A stretch of DNA of 64,000 bases from the NCBI RefSeq assembly GCF_017352375.1, contig NZ_JAFEVR010000009.1:399252-463251 (forward strand). The letters are read 5' to 3'. The notes under the pieces were generated by a model. That model had not been told where the DNA came from, ran no database searches, and saw only the letters and a program-made list of their open reading frames with translations. Source of the stretch: Mycolicibacterium sp. S2-37 (GTDB lineage Bacteria > Actinomycetota > Actinomycetes > Mycobacteriales > Mycobacteriaceae). A program made the translations under genes and the position numbers. This document shows positions 1 through 8,192 of the stretch, in pieces. Position 1 is the stretch's first letter; each line of letters starts with the position of its first letter.

Positions 1-707
1 CTCAGCCCGGTCTCGGCGAGTACGGCGACCCCCACGTTCAGCGCGGTGTCGATGATCAGGATCGAGGCGACGTTGGGCAGGATGTGACGCACGATGATGC
101 GCCAGTGCGGCACGCCCATGTAGCGCGCGGCGACGACGAATTCGCGGTCGCGCAGGCTCATGGTCAGCCCGCGCACGATGCGCGAGCTGATCATCCAGGA
201 GAACGCCGCGAGCAACAGGATCAGCCACAGGACGGTCCCGGAATCCTGGGTGCGCGGCGTGACGATCAGGATCACGATGAAGCTCGGCACCACCAGCAAC
301 AGGTCGACCAGCCACATCAGCACGCGGTCGCGCCGCCCGCCGAAGTAGCCGGCGATCGATCCGACTGTTGCGGCGATGATCGTCGAGATGAACGCCACGG
401 CCACGCCGATCAACAGCGACTTCTGCATACCGCGCAGCGTCTGGGCCAGGATGTCCTGGCCCAGCCCATTGGTGCCGAACCAGTGTTCGGCGCTCGGCGG
501 CTGCTGCAGCGCGTAGTAGTCCAGGTCGGTGTAGCTGTAGGGCAGCAGCGGCGGCAGCAGATAGCACCCGGCGAACAGCAGCACCAGGACCGTCAGCGAC
601 GCCACCGCGAGCCGATTGCGCAGGAACCGCCGCAGCACCAGCGTGCGCCGCGAGGCAAAGCCGGCGGTGTCGACGCCCGAGCGCACGGATTCGCCTGATT
701 GCGTCAT
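1..707 (-). CDS. oppC: Oligopeptide ABC transporter permease OppC (3' end cut by window)
   Basis: Inner-membrane permease half of an oligopeptide/dipeptide ABC importer. The N-terminus is complete and about 235 codons are present; the C-terminus lies beyond base 1. The protein opens with a cytoplasmic stretch rich in Arg (RRTLVLRRFLRN), then a first membrane segment (LAVASLTVLVLLFAGCYLL), a periplasmic loop ending in HWFGTNGLGQDI that is typical of DppC/OppC, and further membrane segments. The EAA-type coupling loop appears as REFVVAARYMGV. The start ATG overlaps the oppB stop by three bases, so the two are translationally coupled. Position beside canA matches M. tuberculosis oppBCDA (Rv1280c-Rv1283c), which is why the Opp name is used. 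The peptide specificity cannot be read from the sequence. Confidence 0.9.
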   Translation of the reverse strand, partial: MTQSGESVRSGVDTAGFASRRTLVLRRFLRNRLAVASLTVLVLLFAGCYLLPPLLPYSYTDLDYYALQQPPSAEHWFGTNGLGQDILAQTLRGMQKSLLIGVAVAFISTIIAATVGSIAGYFGGRRDRVLMWLVDLLLVVPSFIVILIVTPRTQDSGTVLWLILLLAAFSWMISSRIVRGLTMSLRDREFVVAARYMGVPHWRIIVRHILPNVASILIIDTALNVGVAVLAETGL

Positions 708-1684
708 CGCTGCACCCGTACCCGTGGATCCAGCGCCGCGTAGATCACGTCGGACAGCAGACCGGCCAACAGGATGGTCGCGCCGGAGAAGACGGTGATC
801 GCGGCGACGATGTTCGTGTCCTGCGTCGCGATGCCCTGCACGACCCATTCGCCCATACCGTGCCAGCCGAAGATCTTCTCGACGAACACCGCGCCGGTGA
901 CCAGGCCGCTCACGCCGTAGGCGAACAGCGTCGCCATCGGGATCAACGCAGTGCGCAGACCGTGCTTGAACAGAGCCTGCCGACGGGTCAGCCCCTTGGC
1001 GCGTGCGGTGCGGATGAAGTCCTGGCCGAGCACGTCGAGCATGGCGTTGCGCTGGTAGCGGCTGAAGCCGGCGATGGCCGTCAGTGCCAGCGTCAACGTC
1101 GGCAGGACCAGGTGCTGCAGCCGATCGATGAACTGGTCCCATGACCCACCGACGGAGTTCGGCGACGTCTCACCGGTGTACTCGAACACCTGCACGCCGA
1201 GCCCGGTGTTCGCATTCAGGGCGCCGAGGATGAGCAGGTTGGCGATGACGAAAGTCGGAGTGCTGATCACCAGCAGCGACGCCAGCGTGATCACCCGGTC
1301 GGACAGCCGGTACTGGCGGATCGCTCCCCACGCGCCCACGACCACCCCGATCACCGTGCCGAGGACCGAGCCGATCACCACGAGACGCAGGCTCACGCCG
1401 ATGCGCCGCCACAGTTCCTCGGTCACCGGCTGCCCGGCAACGGTGGTGCCGAAGTCGCCACGCACGGCGCCGCCCAGCCAGTGCGCGTAGCGCTGGGGGA
1501 TCGGCTTGTCGAGGTCGAGTTCAACGGCCTTGGCGTCGATGACCGCCTGGGGCGGGCGCGGGTTGCGCTGCAGCAGGCTTTCCAGCGGTTCGAAGGTCAG
1601 CGAGGTCAGCGTGAACGTCAGGAACGACGCCAGCGCCAACAGCACGACGTAGTTCAGCAGCCGGCGCGCGAGGAAGCGCGTCAT
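704..1684 (-). CDS. oppB: Oligopeptide ABC transporter permease OppB
   Basis: Permease of the same oligopeptide importer, 326 residues, the usual size for OppB/DppB. It begins with MTRFLARRLLNYVVLL, the classic first helix of this family, followed by a periplasmic domain (about residues 30-95), then five more membrane segments. The coupling loop near residue 230 reads DFIRTARAKGL, a clear EAA motif for contact with the ATPase. It pairs with OppC downstream through an overlapping ATG/TGA. It is transcribed away from the two-component system at 1858. In M. tuberculosis the homologue directly precedes canA; here 5.7 kb of regulatory and glycosylation genes are inserted between them. Confidence 0.92.
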   Translation of the reverse strand: MTRFLARRLLNYVVLLALASFLTFTLTSLTFEPLESLLQRNPRPPQAVIDAKAVELDLDKPIPQRYAHWLGGAVRGDFGTTVAGQPVTEELWRRIGVSLRLVVIGSVLGTVIGVVVGAWGAIRQYRLSDRVITLASLLVISTPTFVIANLLILGALNANTGLGVQVFEYTGETSPNSVGGSWDQFIDRLQHLVLPTLTLALTAIAGFSRYQRNAMLDVLGQDFIRTARAKGLTRRQALFKHGLRTALIPMATLFAYGVSGLVTGAVFVEKIFGWHGMGEWVVQGIATQDTNIVAAITVFSGATILLAGLLSDVIYAALDPRVRVQR

Positions 1685-1844
1685 CGGCGACCGGCCGCCG
1701 GGCTGTCGGGCTGCATGCCGTAGAGGTTAGGGGACCGTCCGGTGCGGGGCGGACGACATGCCGGGTGGCGCAGCCCGTGCCACCGGGCCGCCCCTTCACA
1801 GCCCGCACATAGACACCGCACAGGATCCGCCTATCGCGCCCACG

Positions 1845-1858
1845 GATAATCGAACGCA
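1845..1858 (+). promoter_or_regulatory. Probable -10 element of a leaderless transcript for the response regulator
   Basis: GATAAT at 1845-1850 is followed by only seven bases before the ATG at 1858, so transcription would start at or next to the start codon. No convincing -35 box or Shine-Dalgarno sequence is seen. Leaderless mRNAs are common in mycobacteria. Confidence 0.45.
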
Positions 1859-2595
1859 TGAGCGCGAATCCGACCACCGAGCGGTCCGTCATGCTCCGCG
1901 CCGACGGCAACCCGGTGCGTGTGCTCGTGGTCGACGACGAGCCCGTGCTGGCCGAGCTGGTTTCCATGGCATTGCGCTACGAGGGCTGGGACATCTCCAC
2001 CGCCGGCGACGGCGCCACGGCGATTGCGCTGGCGAAGGAGAACCCGCCCGACGTCGTCGTGCTCGACGTCATGCTGCCTGACATGAGCGGACTCGAGGTG
2101 CTGCGCGTCCTACGCGCTCAGACCCCCGGTCTGCCGCTGCTGCTGCTCACCGCCAAGGACTCCGTCGAGGACCGCATCGCCGGCCTGACCGCGGGCGGCG
2201 ACGACTACGTCACCAAGCCGTTCTCGCTGGAGGAGGTGGTGTTGCGGCTGCGTGCGCTGCTGCGGCGCACCGGTGTCTCCGAGACCGGCGGGGCGAAGAT
2301 CGTGGTCGGCGACCTGGTGCTCGACGAGGACAGCCACGAGGTGACCCGCGGCGGTGATCTCATCACGCTGACCGCCACCGAGTTCGAGTTGCTGCGGTTC
2401 ATGATGCGCAACGCCAAGCGGGTGCTGAGTAAGGCTCAGATCCTCGACCGGGTGTGGAGTTACGACTTCGGCGGCCGATCCAATATCGTCGAGCTCTACG
2501 TCTCCTACCTGCGCAAGAAGATCGACAGCGGCCGTGAGCCGATGATCCACACCCTGCGCGGCGCCGGCTATGTCCTCAAGCCCGCCGGCCGCTGA
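1858..2595 (+). CDS. OmpR/PhoP-family two-component response regulator
   Basis: DNA-binding response regulator, 245 residues. The receiver domain (about residues 20-135) contains the acidic pair in VLVVDDEP, the phosphoacceptor Asp in VVVLDVMLPD, the Thr/Lys switch positions in LLTAKDS and DDYVTKPFS. The C-terminal winged helix (about 150-243) has the family signatures LTATEFELLRFM and HTLRGAGYVLKP. It closely resembles mycobacterial PhoP/TcrX-type regulators but I cannot assign it to a named pair. It shares an operon with the histidine kinase that overlaps its 3' end and probably controls the glycosyltransferase genes that follow. Confidence 0.93.
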   Translation: MSANPTTERSVMLRADGNPVRVLVVDDEPVLAELVSMALRYEGWDISTAGDGATAIALAKENPPDVVVLDVMLPDMSGLEVLRVLRAQTPGLPLLLLTAKDSVEDRIAGLTAGGDDYVTKPFSLEEVVLRLRALLRRTGVSETGGAKIVVGDLVLDEDSHEVTRGGDLITLTATEFELLRFMMRNAKRVLSKAQILDRVWSYDFGGRSNIVELYVSYLRKKIDSGREPMIHTLRGAGYVLKPAGR

Positions 2596-4225
2596 GTTGG
2601 CCGATACGACGGAGGCGAGCCGCACCCGGCTGCGCTCGCCGAGGACATGGTCGCTGCGGCTGCGCCTGCTGGCCACCCTCGTGACGCTGCTGGCGCTGGT
2701 CTGCGCGGCGATGGGGGTGGGTACCGGGCTCGCGCTGCAGCGCTTCCTGACCCACCAGCTCGACAAGCAACTCGACGAGACCGCACGCCGTTCGGCCGGA
2801 CTGTTCGACTTCGGCCCGCCGCCGCCGCTGTCACCGGCCCTGGCGCCCCCGCTGGGGATGGGGCCGCCGCCGCTGGCTCCCGGCCCGCACCGGGTGATCA
2901 TCCGCGACGGCCGCGGGTTGGGTCCGGACTTTCTCAATGCACCCGGGCAGGCGGCCCGCACGGTCGGAGTGGTCGTCGCACAGGGCACACCGGTCGATGC
3001 CGGCGTCATCACCGCCGACGGCACCCGCAACCAGATCAGCGCCACCGCCGCGCGTGAGCTCGCCGAGGTACCACCCGGCGAGGAACCGCGCACACTCGAG
3101 CTCGACGGCCTCGGGCGCTACCGGGTGATCGCGCTGCCCGCGCGCCGCGGTCAGGTGATCGTCACCGGCCTGCCGACATCCGACGTCGACGACACGCTGC
3201 TCACGGTGCTCTGGATCTTCGGCGTGGTCGGGGCGATCACGCTCGTGGGCGGAACCACGGCCGGTGTGCTCATCATCCGCAGACAGCTCGAACCACTCTC
3301 GCGGGTGTCGGCGGCCGCCCGCGAAGTGGCCGATCTCGAACTCGACCGCGGTGAGGTGCGGCTGCCGACACCGATCGTGAAGGTCGATCCGGCCGGTGCG
3401 CACACCGAGGTGGGCCAGCTCGGTACGTCGCTGAACCGGATGCTCGACCGGATCGCCGGTGCGCTCTCGGCGCGCCATGCCAGCGAGACGCGGGTGCGCC
3501 AGTTCGTCGCCGACGCCAGCCACGAACTGCGCACCCCGCTGGCCGCCATCCGGGGTTACACCGAACTGGCGCAGCGAAAGTCGGATACGCTGCCCGACGA
3601 CGTCGCGCACGCGATGAACCGCGTCGAGTCGGAGACCGAGCGGATGACCCAGCTGGTCGAGGACATGCTGTTGCTGGCGCGGCTCGACACCGGCAGACCA
3701 CTCGAGCGCGAATCCGTCGACCTGTCACGGTTGGTGGTGGACACCGTCAGCGACGCCCACGTCGCGGGGCCCGAGCATCGGTGGTCGCTCGATCTGCCGG
3801 AGGAGCCGGTGGTGATCCAGGGCGATGAGGCCCGGCTGCACCAGGTGCTGGCCAACCTGTTGGCCAACGCCCGCACCCACACGCCACCGGGTACCTCGGT
3901 CACCACTGCGCTGGCCGAGGACGGGGCCGGCGGCGCCGTCCTCACCGTGACCGACGACGGCCCGGGCATCCCGCGGTGGTTGCAGCCCGAGATCTTCGAG
4001 CGGTTCGCTCGCGGCGACACCTCACGGTCCCGCCGCGGCGGCAGCACCGGACTGGGCCTGGCGATCGTCGCCGCGGTGGTCCGGGCGCACCGCGGCACCA
4101 TCGACGTCGAAAGTGCGCCCGGCCGAACCGAATTCGTCGTGAGACTGCCCGCAACTGCACAGCAGGCACACCCCTCCGGCTCATCGGGCGGCCAGGGCTC
4201 GACGGTGTGGACGTCGACGACCTGA
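2570..4225 (+). CDS. Membrane sensor histidine kinase (HAMP-HisKA-HATPase)
   Basis: Sensor kinase partner of the preceding regulator, 551 residues from the ATG at 2570, which overlaps the regulator by 26 bases. A TTG at 2597, one base after the regulator stop, is an equally plausible start. A first membrane segment lies near residues 30-55, then an extracytoplasmic sensor region of about 150 residues with a Pro-rich stretch, a second membrane segment near 210-235, a HAMP linker, and the dimerisation box DASHELRTP with the phosphoacceptor His at about residue 318. The ATPase domain shows the N box (LANLLANARTHTP), DDGPGIP, FERFARGD and GSTGLGLAIV. The sensed signal is unknown. Confidence 0.92.
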   Translation: MSSSPPAAELADTTEASRTRLRSPRTWSLRLRLLATLVTLLALVCAAMGVGTGLALQRFLTHQLDKQLDETARRSAGLFDFGPPPPLSPALAPPLGMGPPPLAPGPHRVIIRDGRGLGPDFLNAPGQAARTVGVVVAQGTPVDAGVITADGTRNQISATAARELAEVPPGEEPRTLELDGLGRYRVIALPARRGQVIVTGLPTSDVDDTLLTVLWIFGVVGAITLVGGTTAGVLIIRRQLEPLSRVSAAAREVADLELDRGEVRLPTPIVKVDPAGAHTEVGQLGTSLNRMLDRIAGALSARHASETRVRQFVADASHELRTPLAAIRGYTELAQRKSDTLPDDVAHAMNRVESETERMTQLVEDMLLLARLDTGRPLERESVDLSRLVVDTVSDAHVAGPEHRWSLDLPEEPVVIQGDEARLHQVLANLLANARTHTPPGTSVTTALAEDGAGGAVLTVTDDGPGIPRWLQPEIFERFARGDTSRSRRGGSTGLGLAIVAAVVRAHRGTIDVESAPGRTEFVVRLPATAQQAHPSGSSGGQGSTVWTSTT

Positions 4226-4284
4226 CGTTGTTCATAGCCGGCGCATAGCTTCACCCCACCGGGGACACAAGCTGCGCCACGAGC

Positions 4285-5523
4285 ATGACTGTCATGACAC
4301 CCACCTCCTTCGCGCCGCGCCCCAACGTCGTTCATGCCGCCCGCGCTGCCGGTGTGCCGGTGCTGGACGTGGTTGTGCCGGTGTACAACGAGGAGGCGGC
4401 GCTGGCCGACTCGGTGCGCCGGCTGCACCGCCACCTGAGCGAGTCGTTCCCGTTCCGGGCCCGGATCACCATCGCCGACAACGCCAGTTCCGACGCCACC
4501 CCCCGGATCGCCGCCGAGCTGGCCGCCGAGCTGCCCGAGGTACGGGTGGTGCGGCTGGAGGAAAAGGGCCGCGGCCGGGCCCTGCACGCCGTCTGGTCGG
4601 CGTCCGACGCGCCGGTGCTGGCCTACATGGACGTGGACCTGTCGACCGAGCTGGCGGCGCTGGCCCCGCTGGTCGCCGCACTGATCTCGGGGCATTCCGA
4701 CCTCGCGATCGGAACCCGGTTGAGCCGCGGCTCCCGGGTGGTGCGCGGCGCCAAGCGCGAGTTCATCTCCCGCTGCTACAACCTCATCCTCAAGTCGACG
4801 CTGTCCGCCGGCTTCTCCGACGCCCAATGCGGCTTCAAGGCCATCCGGTCCGACGTGGCGCGTCAGCTGCTGCCGCACGTCTCCGACACCGGATGGTTCT
4901 TCGACACCGAGCTGCTGGTGCTCGCCGAGCGCAGCGGTCTGCGCATCCACGAGGTGCCCGTCGACTGGGTGGACGATCCCGACAGCCGGGTCGACATCGT
5001 CGCTACCGCGACCGCCGACCTGAGAGGAATCGGCCGGTTGCTCAAGGGTTTCGCCAGCGGTTCGATACCGGTCGCGGTGCTTGCCGCACAGCTCGCACCC
5101 GCACCGATGTCGGCGGCGCCGCGCTCGCTGCTGCGCCAGGTCGTGCGGTTCGGTGCGGTGGGGATGCTCTCCACGCTGGCCTACCTCGTGCTGTTCGTGC
5201 TGACCCGCGGCTGGCTCGGCGCCCAGACCGCGAACCTGCTCGCCCTGCTGCTCACGGCGATCGGCAATACAGCCGCCAACCGCCGGTTCACCTTCGGCGC
5301 CGCAGGCCGCGGCCGGGTCTCACGCCACCATCTCGAAGGTCTGATCGTGTTCGGCATCGCCCTGGCCATCACCAGCGGATCGCTCGCCCTGCTCCACGCG
5401 GTCAGCCCCGTCCCGCACGGCGGCGTCGAACTCGCTGTGCTGATCGCGGCGAATCTGCTTGCCACGGTCGTGCGCTTCGTGCTGTTGCGCGGCTGGGTGT
5501 TCCACCCGCGGCGCAACCTCTGA
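4285..5523 (+). CDS. GT2 polyprenyl-phosphate glycosyltransferase fused to GtrA-like membrane domain
   Basis: Predicted to transfer a sugar from a nucleotide donor to polyprenyl phosphate. The GT2 domain (about residues 25-265) contains VVPVYNEEAAL, the donor-binding DVD at 116-118 and DAQCGFKAIRSD, all typical of dolichol-phosphate mannosyl/glucosyltransferases. The C-terminal third (about 285-410) has four hydrophobic segments beginning LLRQVVRFGAVGMLSTLAYL, the GtrA/DPMS-like pattern often associated with lipid-linked sugar flipping or membrane anchoring. It lies 59 bases after the kinase and 29 bases before a GT39-like enzyme, which would use the lipid-linked sugar as donor. Which sugar and which acceptor are not visible. 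Confidence 0.88.
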   Translation: MTVMTPTSFAPRPNVVHAARAAGVPVLDVVVPVYNEEAALADSVRRLHRHLSESFPFRARITIADNASSDATPRIAAELAAELPEVRVVRLEEKGRGRALHAVWSASDAPVLAYMDVDLSTELAALAPLVAALISGHSDLAIGTRLSRGSRVVRGAKREFISRCYNLILKSTLSAGFSDAQCGFKAIRSDVARQLLPHVSDTGWFFDTELLVLAERSGLRIHEVPVDWVDDPDSRVDIVATATADLRGIGRLLKGFASGSIPVAVLAAQLAPAPMSAAPRSLLRQVVRFGAVGMLSTLAYLVLFVLTRGWLGAQTANLLALLLTAIGNTAANRRFTFGAAGRGRVSRHHLEGLIVFGIALAITSGSLALLHAVSPVPHGGVELAVLIAANLLATVVRFVLLRGWVFHPRRNL

Positions 5524-5552
5524 CCATCTCCCCGACGACGAAGGACACTCCG

Positions 5553-7442
5553 ATGACCATGACCGTTGACATGCGCCCTCCGGACGCACCCGACGTGCCA
5601 CGAGATGACCCGCCCCGCTGGGTCCGGGCCGCCCTGGTCGGATTGCTGGCGGCGACGGCCGTGCTCTACCTGTGGGGGCTCGGCTCGTCGGGCTGGGCGA
5701 ACCAGTACTACGCCGCGGCGGTGCAGGCCGGCACGCAGAACGCGACGGCGTGGCTGTTCGGGTCCCTGGATCCGGGCAATGCCATCACCGTCGACAAGCC
5801 GCCCGCCGCGCTGTGGGTGATGGTGCTGTTCGGACGTCTCTTCGGGTTCAGCGCATTCACCATGCTGCTCCCGCAGGCGCTGATGGGCGTGGCCACGGTA
5901 AGTGTGCTGTTCGCCACGGTGCGTCGGATCGGTGGCCCGGTCGCGGGGCTGATCGCCGGCGCGGCGATGGCGGTGACTCCGGTGGCGGCGTTGATGTTCC
6001 GGTTCAACAACCCCGACGCGTTGCTGGTGCTGCTGCTGGTCGTCGCCGCCTATTTCGCGGTGCGGGCGATCGAGACGGGCGGTACGCGATGGATGATCCT
6101 CGTCGGTTGCGTCATCGGGTTCGCGTTCCTGACCAAGATGCTGCAGGCGTTCCTGGTGGTGCCCGGTCTGGCGCTGGCGTTCCTGGTGGCGGCACCGGTC
6201 GGCGTGTGGCGACGGCTCGGCGCACTGGCGGCCGGGGGGCTGGCGATGGTCGTCTCGGCCGGATGGTATCTGCTGCTGGTCGAACTGTGGCCGGCGTCGT
6301 CGCGGCCCTACATCGGTGGGTCGACCGGCAACAGCCTGCTGCAGTTGGCGTTGGGCTACAACGGCATCGAGCGCATTGCCGGCCGCGGGCCCGACGCCGG
6401 AGGCCCGGGTGGTGGCGGACCCGGCGGCGGCCCCGGTGGCGGGGCGAACCTCTTCTTCGGCGGCGAACCGGGCATCGGACGGTTGTTCGGCATGTCCATG
6501 GGAGTGGAGGCGTCGTGGCTGTTGCCCGCCGCGCTCATCGGTGTGTTCGCCGGGCTGTGGTTCACCCGCCGCGCCGCCCGCACGTCCACGGTGCGCGCCG
6601 GCCTGCTGCTGTGGGGTGGCTGGCTGCTGGTGACCGGCGCGGTGTTCAGCTTCATGGACGGGACGATCCACCCCTACTACACCGTGGCGCTGGCGCCCGC
6701 GGTCGCCGCGCTGGTGGGTATCTCGGTCGCCCAGCTATGGCGTGGCAGGGGCGTCCTCGCCGTGCGTGTCGCCTTGGCTGCGATGGCGGCGGCGACCGGG
6801 GTGTGGGCGTTCGTGCTGCTCGACCGCACGCCGGAGTGGCAGCCGTGGCTGCGGTGGGTGGTGCTGGTCGTCTCGGTCGGCACGGCGGCGGTGTTATCGG
6901 TCGGTGCTCACCGCCTCGGCCGGGCGACGGCCGCCGTGGTCCTTGCCGCGGTGCTGGCGGGGCTCGCTGCGCCCGCGGCGTTCGCGGTCTACAACGTGGC
7001 CCACCCGGCCAGCGGTCCGGGGTCGACGTCGGGTCCCGCCGGCGCGGCGGGCGCCGGCGCAATGCCGGGCGGACCAGGGGGACACCGTCGCGGCGTCGAG
7101 ACGGACGATCCGGCGCTGCAGGCACTGATCGGCTCGGCCGACAATCGATGGGCGGCAGCCACGATCGGCTCGATGGGGGCGGCGGGCCTGCAGCTGGACA
7201 CCGGGGCGTCCGTCATGGCGATCGGTGGCTTCACCGGCTCGGACGATTCGCCGACGCTGGCGCAGTTCCAGCAGTACGTGGCCGATCACGAGGTCAGGTA
7301 CTTCATCGCCGGTGAGCGCTTCGGGCCTCCCGGCGCGGCGCACGACGGAGCGGCGAGCGACATCACCGCCTGGGTGACACAGCGTTTCACCCCGATCCAG
7401 GTGGGTGGTCAGACCGTGTACGACCTGCAGCATTCTCGGTGA
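5553..7442 (+). CDS. GT39/ArnT-like membrane glycosyltransferase (PMT_2 type)
   Basis: Multi-spanning transferase of 629 residues that would move a sugar from a polyprenyl-phosphate carrier to an envelope acceptor. The ATG at 5553 was chosen because it opens the recognisable protein; the frame is open upstream but only as antisense-like noise. The first membrane helix (about 27-44) is followed by a loop with NQYYAAAVQAG and DKPPAALWV, where the DKPP motif is characteristic of ArnT/PMT_2 enzymes. About ten membrane segments follow. Two odd features are a Gly/Pro-rich insert at roughly residues 283-300 and a second GPGG-rich patch near residue 500, both in predicted loops. The C-terminal part (about 520-629) looks like a soluble extracytoplasmic domain. 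Confidence 0.86.
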   Translation: MTMTVDMRPPDAPDVPRDDPPRWVRAALVGLLAATAVLYLWGLGSSGWANQYYAAAVQAGTQNATAWLFGSLDPGNAITVDKPPAALWVMVLFGRLFGFSAFTMLLPQALMGVATVSVLFATVRRIGGPVAGLIAGAAMAVTPVAALMFRFNNPDALLVLLLVVAAYFAVRAIETGGTRWMILVGCVIGFAFLTKMLQAFLVVPGLALAFLVAAPVGVWRRLGALAAGGLAMVVSAGWYLLLVELWPASSRPYIGGSTGNSLLQLALGYNGIERIAGRGPDAGGPGGGGPGGGPGGGANLFFGGEPGIGRLFGMSMGVEASWLLPAALIGVFAGLWFTRRAARTSTVRAGLLLWGGWLLVTGAVFSFMDGTIHPYYTVALAPAVAALVGISVAQLWRGRGVLAVRVALAAMAAATGVWAFVLLDRTPEWQPWLRWVVLVVSVGTAAVLSVGAHRLGRATAAVVLAAVLAGLAAPAAFAVYNVAHPASGPGSTSGPAGAAGAGAMPGGPGGHRRGVETDDPALQALIGSADNRWAAATIGSMGAAGLQLDTGASVMAIGGFTGSDDSPTLAQFQQYVADHEVRYFIAGERFGPPGAAHDGAASDITAWVTQRFTPIQVGGQTVYDLQHSR

Positions 7443-7474
7443 TTCGCACGGCAGACGGGACGGCGGATGAGCGG

Positions 7475-7488
7475 TACCGTCACGACTA
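7475..7488 (+). promoter_or_regulatory. Probable leaderless -10 element of canA
   Basis: TACCGT at 7475-7480 is followed by seven bases and then the ATG at 7488. This placement supports 7488, rather than the in-frame ATG at 7467, as the true canA start. Confidence 0.45.
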
Positions 7489-7979
7489 TGTCGGCGACGG
7501 ACGAGTATCTGAAGAACAACGAGGAGTACGCGAAGACCTTCAGCGGTCCGCTACCCCTTCCGCCGAGCAAGCACGTCGCGGTGGTGGCGTGCATGGACGC
7601 CAGGCTCGACGTCTATCGCATCCTGGGTCTCGCTGACGGCGAGGCGCACGTCATCCGCAACGCGGGCGGCGTGATCACCGACGACGAGATCCGTTCCCTC
7701 GCGATCAGCCAGCGGCTGCTCGGCACCACCGAGATCATCCTGATCCACCACACCGACTGCGGGATGCTGACGTTCACCGACGACGAGTTCAAGAAGTCGA
7801 TCCAGGACGACACGGGGATCAAGCCCGAATGGGCCGCCGAGGCGTTCGACGACCTCCACGAGGATGTGCGCCAGTCGATCCGGCGCATCGAGGCCAGCCC
7901 GTTCGTCACCCGGCACGAGTCGGTGCGCGGCTTCGTCTTCGACGTCGCGACCGGCCGGCTCGACGAGGTGGCGCGCTGA
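7488..7979 (+). CDS. canA: Beta-class carbonic anhydrase
   Basis: Zinc enzyme interconverting CO2 and bicarbonate, 163 residues from the ATG at 7488. This start aligns MSATDEYLKNN with the N-terminus of M. tuberculosis Rv1284 as I remember it; the upstream ATG at 7467 would add seven residues. Zinc ligands fit Cys35, His88 and Cys91 (motifs ACMDARLD and LIHHTDCGM), with the Asp37/Arg39 dyad typical of the family. The gene directly precedes the sulfate-activation operon, as in M. tuberculosis. A link with sulfur metabolism has been proposed for that arrangement, but nothing here proves it. Confidence 0.95.
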   Translation: MSATDEYLKNNEEYAKTFSGPLPLPPSKHVAVVACMDARLDVYRILGLADGEAHVIRNAGGVITDDEIRSLAISQRLLGTTEIILIHHTDCGMLTFTDDEFKKSIQDDTGIKPEWAAEAFDDLHEDVRQSIRRIEASPFVTRHESVRGFVFDVATGRLDEVAR

Positions 7980-8000
7980 CGCATCGCTCATATTGGCGGT

Positions 8001-8098
8001 GAGCACACCGCGCCGACATCTGCGTGAGGGTCGCGATCGCTCGGCGATCACAGCCCTGGTGTAGAACTCGGCGCCTGAGCACACCGCGCCGACACCTG
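8001..8098. repeat. Intergenic element: 22-base direct repeats flanking a hairpin
   Basis: Two copies of gagcacaccgcgccgaca(t/c)ctg at 8001-8022 and 8077-8098 differ at one base. Between them lies an inverted repeat, gatcgc at 8035-8040 and gcgatc at 8044-8049. The element sits in the canA-cysD gap, directly upstream of the cysD promoter. It looks like a dispersed intergenic repeat or a remnant of one; copy number elsewhere is unknown. Confidence 0.6.
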
Positions 8099-8108
8099 TT
8101 CCCGCCCG

Positions 8109-8137
8109 TTGACACGCTCACCACCGCCCGCTAGATT
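8109..8137 (+). promoter_or_regulatory. SigA-type promoter of the cysD operon
   Basis: TTGACA at 8109-8114 and TAGATT at 8132-8137 are separated by 17 bases, a near-consensus housekeeping promoter. The predicted 5' leader is about 50 bases, ending in the purine-rich ribosome-binding site gaggaag at 8181-8187 before the ATG at 8193. Confidence 0.75.
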
Positions 8138-8192
8138 TCCTCCTCAAGCTTGTAATTCTGGCAAGAACTACCAACTTAACGAGGAAGACCCA

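Noticed and set aside
8100..8192. Cysteine-rich leader peptide or SAM riboswitch before cysD
   Set aside because: Such leaders occur before actinobacterial sulfur genes, but the leader after the mapped-looking promoter is only about 50 bases, has no Cys codon run and no riboswitch-like folding.
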